64,000 nt of DNA from Gavia stellata (lineage: Eukaryota > Chordata > Aves > Gaviiformes > Gaviidae): NCBI RefSeq assembly GCF_030936135.1, contig NC_082620.1, forward strand, positions 4,774,001 to 4,838,000. Direction: 5' to 3'. Position numbers and translations under genes: made by a program. Shown here piece after piece: positions 10,555 to 21,600 of this stretch (position 1 is the stretch's first letter; each line of letters starts with the position of its first letter). The notes beneath the pieces are model-generated. The model did not search any database. It saw only the letters and a list, made by a program, of their open reading frames with translations, and was not told the DNA's origin.

Positions 10555-11781
10555 GCGCCGCAAAGGCCGAGATCGTGGCCGCGGGGGCGGGGGCGGCCCG
10601 GCGGGCTCCCTGCCCTTCCGGGGAGCGAGGGACGGCAGGGAGGCCCGTCGTGCCTGGCCCGGCGCCGAGTTCAACCACTTTTTTTTTTTTTCCTCCTTTC
10701 TTTTCCTAAATTTAGACGCGCGACTTTCTGTATGGCAGACGCAGCTCCGGCCCTGCCGGAGCGAGAAAGCGAGAAGCCCCGGTGAAGGGCGGCTGCAGCA
10801 GCCGAGGCCTTCCCCCGCTACAGGCCCGAGCCTGGGGGACGGCTTCTAAAAACTACACCTCCACCCCAGAGGATTCCCTCCCCCAGGGCCCGCGGCACAA
10901 ATGCAACTGGAAAGAAGGGGGTCTACAACAAGGCAGAGAACTGGCAATTAAATTGGTCACACATTTTTGAGGAGAAAGGATAGCTGTTGGGAGAACTATG
11001 GCAACAAAACGGGGGCAGAGGAAGAAGAGACAGTTCCAAGAGAATAGGTTCAGTATCAGGATGTACTTTCCTACCAAATCAACCCCCCCAGTTGTCTGGG
11101 GAAAAGGGAGGATCCCTCCAATTACACTGCTGTACCCTCCCCAACGATTTTATCGCACAGGTTATCACCCTTTTGTGCTCCCTGACCAGTTTTACCCAGT
11201 AAACCACGTGCTGCAACTAACACCTCGCTCCAGCCAAGGGGTAGTATGGCAAGTGGAGCAGGAACTGAAGTACAGGGCTTTGTGGGCTGTTTATTACCTG
11301 TGAGCCAGAAGTTGAAGACTGCAGCTCTAGACTTTCCCTCTCGGGTTAGGCAGATAAACAATACCATTCTGCAGAAAGCCCTCAGGTCTCTGATGGGAGT
11401 AGTTCCCAGGTCAGACTTGTTCAGAAGCTCTCCCCTAGAAAGCAAAGTAACACCCATTTATGCTCTACCCCTCTCAGCACGCATGGGTGGGATTTACTGT
11501 TCTTACACAGCTGGAAGCAGTTGGTGGTTTGACACTGCCCTGTTTTTACATGAAGGCAAGAGGTAAGACCTCTCCAGAATATAAGACTGACCCTGCCTCA
11601 GACTGCATAGCTGTTTCCCTGGTTAAAACCGAAAAAAACTCTCAGCACAATAGACAGAACTGCTTCAAATTCAGGAGAACCAAGTTGTGTCAACATCATG
11701 TTTTTGAAAAGCCACAAATGGAAAAGCTCTTCATAGAAGACAAATATTTGTACTGGAAGTAAGCTGTACTTTTAAGCTTGT

Positions 11782-11844
11782 CTTAACTGTGGTTCGGGTC
11801 TTAACTGTGGTTCGGGTCTTAACTGTGGTTCGGGTCTTAACTGT
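11782..11844. repeat. 18-bp tandem repeat, 3.5 copies
   Basis: The unit cttaactgtggttcgggt is repeated exactly at 11782, 11800 and 11818, followed by a half copy to 11844. The copies are identical, which suggests recent expansion or length polymorphism. Confidence 0.95.
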
Positions 11845-12779
11845 TCCATTTCTATCTCCACAGATTTAACCATGGAAATTAATTCTATGGAGTAACAGTG
11901 ATTATTTCCTCTTAATAAATGCGAGGGGGACACAATTTTTCCATCTGTCTTCCACTGTGTAGCTCAATTATTTAGGGATTATGAGACCAAATGATAGGGA
12001 AAGGAGGAAGAACAACCCAGTCATTTGGCACATCAAGCCCTTCTGCAAGTCCTCCAGGACTTCTGTACTTGAAAGCTTGCCTATTTATTCTACAAACATC
12101 CCTCCCTTCCTATCAACTATATCTGTAGTATCAGTCCAACCATAGATGCATTGTTTACCAAAAGTTTCCTCCTAAAAGGAGCTACTGAGGAACTTGCGCA
12201 AAACAACTGTAAATCATGGTGAGGGGCACAATCACAATACAAGTGTGCATCACAACCATCGGTAAATGCAGATAATTTTGAGGGATAATCAAGGCAACCA
12301 TGGATACCTAAAGGCAGGCAGTAAGTCTTATAGTGTAAGGACTTGAGACATCTTCAAATGCCTAAGAAATGCTTCCAAAGCTAAATTAACCAGCATGAGT
12401 AGCTCATACTATTGTAGCAACAGTGTGTTTGTAATTTCAATTTGTTAATTTATGAACGGGAACACTTGGTCCTGGTAAAGTTAATGGAAACTTTGTGGTC
12501 ACTTCAGATACGACCACAGTTTCATCACCTTACTGATAATTAAGCTACAAAGGGTCTAGTAATGAAGCCTAAACCTGGAGAGAAACTACCCAGGAAATTC
12601 TAACCAGTAACAAATCTACCTACCTTCCATGAAACTGACTTTCTGTGGAAGCTAAAGAAGTGGAATGAACAGTGAAAAATGCTTTTAGTTTTTCTTTCAC
12701 AACCAGAGAAAGGTTGGTTATTTTTAAATTCAGGTATCCCTTGAGCAAAAACTACTTCAAATTCTTCCCTCTGGTAACA

Positions 12780-12850
12780 GGCTTATTCCATACTCAGTGA
12801 CATCAATGGGATTGCTCACAGAGCATCACCTAAAAATGTTAACTCTACAG
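12780..12850. repeat. Possible ancient repeat fragment
   Basis: The string cagtgacatcaatgggattg followed by ctcacagag resembles the ctcactgacttcaatgggac and ctcacatgag motif common in old sauropsid LINE-derived repeats. It was judged by eye and the class is unsure. Confidence 0.35.
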
Positions 12851-15177
12851 GGTTAAGGAATCAAGAGTTAGGGAATTTTAAAAACTCTAGTAGAGAGAGG
12901 AAGGAAAAACGAGTAAGTTATACTAATTCAGAAATTCTATTAGCTCCCAATATAGCTTATTAAACCCCTATCAAATTAAGACTTATTCTGTCAGGGTTGG
13001 TAGCAAAGCCTAAAGAACAAAAACAAAAATCCAGCAGAATTCCTGATTTTCCATCAGATTTAGATGGAACAAAAATTTCTCTTGCTTTCTCTCTTACCAG
13101 GTCCCAAACTCCTCAAAAGGGTTTCAGTTCCCTCCCCTCATTCTCAAAAGATATCAGCAGTCTACACATTTGACTAACATTTTAAAAGTGAGCTAGTGTA
13201 CTCTAAGGACAGAGGAATACTAATTTAAGAAAGCAAATCAGAAAACATTTCAAAGTAGCAGCACAAGTGTCCTAGTTCTCAAAAATAGAAACAGTACTGT
13301 ATGACAGTTTTGACTCCTATGAAGAGACTAAAGCTTTTGCTGCTCATCGTCTCCATAAAAAAAGCCATGCTGGTTTTTAGTTACTCAACTGTTTCCTATT
13401 TTAGCTTAGGGGTAATGTGATATGTTCTTTTCAGTAAGACAAATAGAAATCAGTTATTTTTGCAGTTTTGCCTCATAGTGAGGTATACACACATGCTACT
13501 CTCTTTGCACTATGCTCCTCCATCACACTGATGTCAAATGTGACCTCAAGTACCAGTCATCAGCCAGGTTCTAATGAGAACAAACATGAAGGTTTGAACC
13601 CAGTTACCAACCCATTATATTTCTGCAACAAAATACTAGCCTGAAAACTTTATCTTACAAAAGACAGCCCTACTCACTACTAGGCTGTTTCTTAATGCTT
13701 TGCATGATCCTTCCAAGTCCAAACACCACCTCCACTGTATACGGTCCTTGAAGTCAAAGATGTCCGTAAACACTTGTTTATGCTCAAGAACTCAACACCT
13801 GCTCAAATCATGAGAAGCTCATTGTTCACTTCAACAGCAGGGAAGAGTGAAGCTGGGCTCAAATGCTGTAGTGTTTGTCTCAGCTGCCAAAGCAAATGAC
13901 ACTAATGAATAGGAGAGCATAGTATGTCCAAAGCAAAACACAAATCTACCCATTTGAGTTCTAAAATGTTTTACCCTGCACTATCAGTAATTATTCATAT
14001 ACAATACTTTAATTGCAAGGTACTGCTGCAATACAAGTGGTAAAGAGACTACTAAGATTAAAAGCATATTCTAGTATTTATGAAAGGACTCATCTCAAGT
14101 ATGCAGGATATTTGATTTATAGCTGAAAGGTAAGAACTGTATCATGACTACTGTTGAAGAATACCCCTTTGATACTCTGTCTTTGAAGGGGAAGGCAGAT
14201 ATTGTATCCATATTAAACGTCAGAACTGTTCCAACAGGCTGCACTGAGCTGGCGAATCCTTATTTCCTTCAGTAAGAAATCAAGCAATGACATAAAAAAA
14301 CTATTTACGTAGGCTGTGGATTTTTTTGTGTTAACTCCAGTGAGGTATCCATGAGATAACATAGTATCTCATTCCCATCAGAAGCACTACTCTACAAGGA
14401 CATCAAATCAAGAGGGACATATTCCTGAACATAATATTATAAAGCAGAATCCAGAACTGCATTTATAGTCTATAGTGTTTGGGACCTATCTTACCGTCTC
14501 TTCCACCCTCCAGACCCCTTGCATTGAAGTATAAGGAAAACATAACATAAAAATGCCCCACAGTAGGAAAAGGCTGAGGTCAGGATGCATGACCAAGTTA
14601 CTGCATCTCATGGAATTTCTGCAGGGCAGCCAGGCCACAATCACTGACTGTCCTTTTGCTCTCAGTCCTTCACAAAAGCAAGGTCTAAAAGCCAAGTCAC
14701 GACAGATCTGTTTAGACACACTAGCAAAAGCATGTATCCCAAATGCATGGGTGCACACAGTACTGTAATTAGATTTTTAATAAGTCTTCCACAGTCATAT
14801 TCCAGCAATATTGCCAGTGTAGGTGGCTTTTCTAAGAGATTCTGGTGTGCATATTTCATACCATCAAAACAGAGAAACGTACCACAAGATTGTCCTACTT
14901 GAACACTCCAGGATGTTCACACAACAATGAACGATGCCCTTTGAAAAAAACAGAAGAACTCTCAAAGTTCTTCTCAAAGTTGGGCATTAGGCTATTAAAG
15001 TTCTAAAAAGTGATATGACTCCAGTGGTAATAAGACAGAGTTTCAAATTCCCAGACCAGTTCTTCTCCTGTTTTAATACAGTTTTAATGAACATCAGTCC
15101 AAGAGATCACTTGATAGTATGAGGTACATTCCTTGACCACATATGGCTGTGCTTAAGGAAAAGGACAAAAATATACT

Positions 15178-15260
15178 TAAATTAAATAGTGTAATTTAAT
15201 TTAGTAGCCGTTTAATTATCATTAAGTTAAAAAAAGTTATAATTAACTATTAACGTTAAT
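15178..15260. other. SLC25A33: AT-rich hairpin, palindrome and candidate poly(A) signals downstream of SLC25A33
   Basis: A perfect inverted repeat with 10-bp arms (15178-15187 TAAATTAAAT and 15194-15203) and a 6-base loop is followed by a 12-bp perfect palindrome, ATTAACGTTAAT, at 15249-15260. On the gene strand the zone contains ATTAAA hexamers (plus-strand TTTAAT at 15195-15200 and 15211-15216). It lies about 165-250 bases after the SLC25A33 stop, a plausible position for 3' UTR or poly(A)-site sequence. Other ATTAAA candidates lie at 15072-15077 and 15083-15088. The true 3' end is not determined. Confidence 0.45.
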
Positions 15261-15424
15261 GACTTGAGACCTTTCAGAAAGCATGAATCCAAAAGGAAAT
15301 ATCCAGCAGGTGGTCACAGACTTGTAGTTTTTCCACCAGCACGGCCACCTGCATCAGTCTCTTAAAGGACTATTTGTTCAATGAAGAAATGGGTCTACAG
15401 TCTGTAACAGGAGTCTTGGCTCTG

Positions 15425-15627
15425 CTACTTTGCACGGTCTTCTAACAGATACACAATTAACTCATAGGTAGACAACACAATGGCTGTGTTTGGTATTTGC
15501 CGGATGAGTTGGGCAAAGAGTCCTCTATAGAAAGCGAGATAGCCTTCTTCACGTGCTACCAGGCGTGCTGTCTGAATGAAAGTCTTGTATTTAGTGCCTT
15601 CTTCTCGCAGCCGTGTCCGTATGACCT
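15425..15627 (-). CDS. SLC25A33: SLC25A33 coding exon 7 with stop codon
   Basis: This exon is 203 nt: it completes Glu254 and encodes residues 255-320, ending [13 protein letters not shown] then TAG (15427-15425). It contains the end of the third signature ([10 protein letters not shown]), [20 protein letters not shown] and [10 protein letters not shown], typical of the last carrier helix. The acceptor is TTCTGCAG|AGGT. Confidence 0.97.
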
Positions 15628-18600
15628 CTGCAGAAAAGTAAAACAGAGCCCAAAGTTAATGAGACTTAAACCTTCCCATTGAGAAACATGCCATGATGAA
15701 AGAGTATGCAAAACCTTCCTGTACCAGTTGCCTGCCAGTACTTTCAGCCATGGAATCCTGTACGCCTTGCCCTTCAGGCAAGAAGCAAAGTTAAAGAGGA
15801 CTTCCCTCTCATGCGGAATAAATGGATTATTTTCTCATTCAAACTGCTACAGAACTAAACGCTTCACTGATGCTCACATAATCAATACTGCTCTTGCTAC
15901 ATAACCACGATAACATTCACATCTATCCAAAAAGAGTAAGACTGCTCACTCTACAAGTGTTGCCCACCCCTTGGTCACAGAATCCCAAAGGCTGTGGGGA
16001 CTCAGCTAGATGAGGGAACTAGTGAGAACAGGAGCATTAGGCATTCAATTTCTTTTTGGTATTTTTTGAGTTGTTTGTAAACTAGGAAGTCCCAATCATC
16101 AACTCTGTGGCTAACCAGGAATGGTGGGACCAGTACTGAAAATGCCAATGCATATGCACACGCCACAGTAACATGCATTCAGCCATTAAAACGACTAAGA
16201 ATTTTACAGCCCTAAACCCCATCACTTGTCTTGGGTTACAGCCAACAGCTGTTCTACTGCAGTCGTAAATGGAAAAGTTAACATACCATGTGGATAAGCA
16301 ATACAAGAGGCACAGCCCTTGGAAACAGCAGCAGCAAACATCAGTCCAAAGAAGTTCGTTGAGTTCCTTTCGGTCCCATTAGGAGGGGAAGGGGGCAGTT
16401 GGACTTCTTTTAGGTTCTTTTTTAAACTTTCATAAATAGCAAAGCAGATAATGGTCTCAGAAATCCCAGCATAGGAGGCAGTCAGGCCCCTATAAAAGCC
16501 GCGGATACCTTCTGTCTGGTAAACATATCTAGCACACTGCAAAGCATTCATTGGTTTTGAACCCCTGACTCTAAAAAACAAACAGAACAGAGCATATGAT
16601 GAGCCCAGAAGAAGAATTCGTATTAAAAAAACCTCATGGCTTTCAATGGTTTTTATAACTACAGAAATGGTTCTCTGCTAAGTTTTACTCCAAAAATCTT
16701 CTAGGAAAGCTGCATAGAGCAGGACTATCATGCTAAGAGCACAGACTTGACTTTGCTAATTCACTAATACATACTCGTAATAATTCTTACAGCTCAAGTT
16801 CTAGCCAGTCTGTCACAGTTCACAGCAATGCTTTAAAAGACAATAAGCATTAAAGAGACACTGCTTTGTGTTAAACTAGTAATTCCATTTAAAGCCATCT
16901 TCAGCAGGCCAAAAGACAGAGGTCTGCTACATGAGAAATGACCCTTCACATTAAGAGGCAGCACTCAGTTCAAAGGTCCCACCCTGTGAAGTGCTGAAAT
17001 TAAGTCTTATAAATTATTTATAAGTTGTGGTGCCTTAAAGGATCCTTCTTATCTGACCTAACACATCCTTGCAGGAAGGAATTTCCATTCTAAGCGGTTA
17101 CATTATTAGCAGAGTTCCTCATTGCTTCGATATCCATCATTGACTGTGAATCACTCAGCTAAAAGATATTACTGTCAAATTCCCTCTCTGTCTTCAGGAG
17201 GTATGGTTAACAGCAATACAATGCTGAAGGAAGCATTAAACCACTGCAACAGATTCTTATTGCCTCTAGAATGTTGTATGAGACTAAACTAATGTGGCTT
17301 CATTACAATTTAAAAATATCACCCCTCCTCTCTTTACAGCTACCTAGCCGTGTATCAGTAACCTTGGTTTGCTGCAGTAACACACACATTTGTATGATCT
17401 AGGATCAGTACAAGGGATATTGCCAAATGGGACACAGACTGCCACCTCATGCTCAGTCTCCCGCATGAGCTCTTCTGACCTTTCCAAAGCCTCTATTATT
17501 GCTGCACCAAAGCATTTCAGTCCTGGATATATTTATCCCCAACATCAACCCCTGAAGTACAGAAGATTCTGTAAGCAGGAATCTGAGAGAAAATTAATTC
17601 TATGCCCAACTGTACTTAAAATTTACAGTGAAACCAGAAACTGAACCTAGCTCAGCACTCAACACAACTTCCGCATCCTTCTCAATAGTAACTGTGCATC
17701 AAACTGAAGTAGGAAACACAGAACCTTAACCTTTATTCTGACCAGACAGAAGCATGGTGGCTTGAAAGGTGGAATTGAGAGTCAGGGAAACAACCGGAAA
17801 AGATCTATCAAAGTGCAGAGCCATGAGTAAAAATGTAAAAGTTCAGTTTTCCAGAGGCTCCCGTAGCCACTCAGTGGCATCCGATCTCCTTCAATCAGTT
17901 ACTTACTTCCGTTCCAGTTGCATTCTGGTTTTCACCATCCATATAGGATTCATCAGGGAATTTGTGATGAAGGCTGAAAAAGAGAAAAGAAAACCAGAAG
18001 TATAGCTGGATCCAGGCCGGTCTATTGCCATGGCAAACATGAACTTTACACACTGTGCAGTGAGGCAGTTCTAGTTACCAGCTCTATCTAGAGGTTTCAA
18101 AAGACATGCAGGTGCGTAGCTTACAAGCCCTCTCTTGCCAGAGAACCATCTCATGTTAAACTTCAGGAGGCATTGACCAATGGCCTTGGAATTTCTTAAA
18201 GGATTCTCCCTTTTTGCACCTATTTTAATATGTACTTCATGTTCCTAAAGACTGCTGTAGACAAGATAGCTTACTTACTGACTGGGTTTTAGAATAATAG
18301 CTGAAAGGAAGCCTGTGGGGAAAACACACATGTATTAGTCTCTTGTTTTCCCCAGGGCTCTAGGTGGTGCCATTGAGCCACCTCATTAACAGAACCCACC
18401 ACAATTAAGGGGTTAGTTTGGGAAAGATTATTTTTAATGATCACTCTGGTGACTGATGCTTGAACTAGGAGAGCTCTTCTGCAGTATTTTTCCTGCAAGA
18501 ACAAACTATTTTCCCCACCCTGGTAGAGAAAATACAACATCCTGAAACAATTTGGCTAAAACAGTATCAAAAGTTTGCTGGTGTCTGCTAATATTTTTTT

Positions 18601-21600
18601 TTCTTACATTCAGAGACATTACCATAGCATTGCAGTTGGAAAAAAGTTCATCCCAAGTTAGTAAACAACAATCTAGAAATACTTCCAAGTGTTGAACAGG
18701 AAAACAGTTCCTCTGTACACAAGGTAAGTTAGCAGCTAGCAAACTCCTGTTTTTCTGGCATATACAACCTCAAACTAAGTGTACATTTCCAGAATGTGCC
18801 ACATGCTGGCCTCCGTACTCATTCATATACCACAATTATCCAGAGCTGTCAGCCAAGACTGCTGTCTTAGCCTAGGTCCTCTACAGACAGACTGAAAGTC
18901 CAGTCCCCACCTTATGATTCATTCTATTCGTTTCCCAACTATTAAGAGGGACAGAAGAAGTCTTGTAGCAACAACAGCTTAGAATAAATACTTTAAAGAA
19001 TTAAGGTGCATCTCAGAGCCACACAGATACCAATGCATGTATTGCCTGCTACTGGCTATGGTCTGGAGACTGGGGTATTGCTGCAGACCATACGGAAGAT
19101 GAATTGCAAATACACACCTGCAGAACCTGCAGAACAGATGTGCACAATGTTGCTGTTGGGCACAAAAACGCCATTAAATCGCTCTTTAGCTTTGGAGTAG
19201 CATGCAAAATAGACGGCTCTGTGGAAAAAAAAAAAAGAGGAGAAAAGCAATGTAATACACACAACATCAAATTAGAAACGTTACCGTTCTTACCCCCAAC
19301 CTCCTGAAAAACAAGACTTTCTCTCCAAAGAGGCCTCCATGTAACTACTTCCATCTACAAGGACACAGGGTTGGTTGGGTTTTTTTTTCTCCTTACACTA
19401 CAGTGACACTATCTGACTTGACACCCACAGGGAAGAAATATTTTACTTTCACACCAAGTCTGAGATGGGAGGCAACATGGTCTTGCAGACAAAGCAAGTT
19501 AGAATGGATACCTACACCAGCTCTGGCATTAAACACACTTTGTAAACTTGGGAATATCACTTTCCCACCTGGAGCCTATGTTCTCCATAAATTTGTTCAG
19601 CTCTGTAATTGCGTTAGCAGCACTTCATGTTTTCAACACTCAACCCTGGACTGAAATGAAAAAGTTTTACACACCTTAAACCCCTATATAATGCATAGGA
19701 ATAGAGGAAGCTCAGCTGATCTGCAACAGTCAATATGAGGAGTAAGAAGCTGTCTGGACCAAGTATGTTCAGATCACAGCTCCTTGAAGTGAACTGCTAA
19801 AAAAAGGTGGACATTGGTGGCTACAATTTAAGAATTTCCATAAAGTATCTTATTCCAATCTTAGGGAAGAATATGAAGGAACACAAAAGACAGCATGAGT
19901 GAGCTGCATGAAAAAGCAGGCAGTCTTAAATTCAGTTCCCTGCTGCAAAGATTACCTGTACAGAAATAGGATTCCCCACTTCCAGGGGGAACATCCTACC
20001 TACTAGGCAAGAGGCCAGAGAGGGAGTACAGCACTCTTCAAATTCCTTTTTAACTGGTTCAATTTCAAGCAGAGAACATCTGCCAATTTCCCGATTGCTA
20101 AGGAGTTTTAACATTTGCTAGGCACAAAGATCTTCAGCCCTGACAAGAATGGGACAGTCACAGGTACATGTGGAAACCATTTAGGTGCCTGTAAGACTTC
20201 CAAATACAAACTGTGCAGCTACTTTTGTTGTTGCTGTTTAAAAAAACCACACATACAGAGCTTCAGGGTTATGCGGCAGCAATGCACGTCTTTCCCCCTC
20301 AGCTGCAGTTTTTAATTTGAGAAAAATTTAGGCAATCAAGGACCAGACAGGTACTCCTCTCCCCTGGCATCTAGCTCCTAGTCAGTGTTTGGCAAGCACT
20401 TTTATGTATTCACAGGGAAGCAGCAGATCATATTAGAGAAATGCAAATATTAATCCTACAGATTTTTCTGCACTACTTTTTCGTTTTTTTTCTCAAGAAC
20501 ATGATAAGTGGCTCTTGCAATGACTTTGAATTTAAGTGCCTTATTTAATCTGCACCTTCCAGTGTTATACAAGTGTAAAGCAGATTTTTAGAAGTATTTC
20601 TCGGTATGTATACTGCGCAGTATACATGCACAAATCTCAGTTTACAGATGGGATAATTTCATGACCTATTCTTTGGAATCACGAATGTGCTGCAACATTT
20701 GGGTCAGTACCTTAAATGTGTCTTTTAGCAATAGTTTAACTATTTACCTTGATGGTGCAACTCCAACTAAGTTTGGACCCAGCCCTCGGAATAGTGACCT
20801 TGGTCCTTCTTTTTCCAGAATTGACCTTAAAATAAAAACAAACAGGGAAAAAAAAAAAAGATAGTATTTGGGTTAAAAGTTACGCTTCTCGCTCTGTCAG
20901 ACAGTCAGTCAAAAGAATGGTACAAAAGCAGTATCAATTGTGAAGTTGTTAGCTTTTAAGCTACATAATACACTTGAAAATTTGCAGAATTATACATTAC
21001 TGAATAAAAGCCACTATACCATAAAACTTCAGTGCACCACAGGCAAATGTGTGTCATACGGCACAAAGTTATAATTTCCATTCTTTGAAAGCTGTCAGGG
21101 ATTGAATTAAAGTTTCATGGAAAACCCAGTGATGGTTGACTCTGATGAACAAAGAGTATTTTTGGCATTCTCTGTATCTAAGCAATTCAGTAGTTTGCTT
21201 CTTGTAGAGAGACACAAAAAAAGAAATCCTTTTCCCTTTCACAATTATCTAGTGATGTGTTTTTTCCCCAGAGTAAAAGTTGAATGCAGCAACCGTACTG
21301 CAAGCTATGTCTCCCCAGGTAGTTCAGGGATATCTGGTTTTGAGGGCATTCAGAAGAGTTCACATCATCTTTCCCAAGTAAACTCCAACTACAGAGGTAC
21401 TGCAGTGAATCACTGTCAGGACTGGACTTCGTGATCAGGTCTAAAGCAGAAGATCATGAAATGATTCTTTCCTGCAGTTCTGCAATTGCTACAGCCCAGG
21501 TTTCCAAAGCCATTTCCACCCATCTTCCCTCACACCTTAGAAGGCACACTGGGCTAGGACTTCTCTGAAGAAGATAAACTGTTTAGACAGCTTCCCCAGC

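Larger units (their letters stand above)
9830..10840. promoter_or_regulatory. TMEM201: TMEM201 CpG island promoter
   Basis: The sequence is very GC- and CpG-rich across the first exon and upstream sequence, and contrasts sharply with the AT-richer flanks. It includes GCC/CGG triplet runs (for example 10445-10460) and no TATA box near the start codon. Such islands usually give dispersed and often divergent transcription starts. A 13-base T run at 10679-10691 (poly-A on the gene strand) lies near its upstream margin. Confidence 0.85.
10841..15424. other. Region between TMEM201 promoter and SLC25A33 stop codon, including SLC25A33 3' UTR
   Basis: About 4.6 kb without a supported coding exon. The right end must contain the 3' UTR of SLC25A33 on the minus strand. 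The left end lies upstream of TMEM201 and could carry a divergent promoter transcript. An 18-bp tandem repeat (11782-11844), a possible old repeat fragment (12780-12850) and an AT-rich hairpin zone (15178-15260) are listed separately. The rest shows nothing I recognise. Confidence 0.8.

Noticed and set aside
9634..10678. Several long open frames on both strands in the TMEM201 CpG island
   Set aside because: They overlap each other on opposite strands, are rich in Arg, Pro, Gly and Ala, and follow from the scarcity of stop codons in GC-rich DNA. Only exon 1 of TMEM201 is supported.
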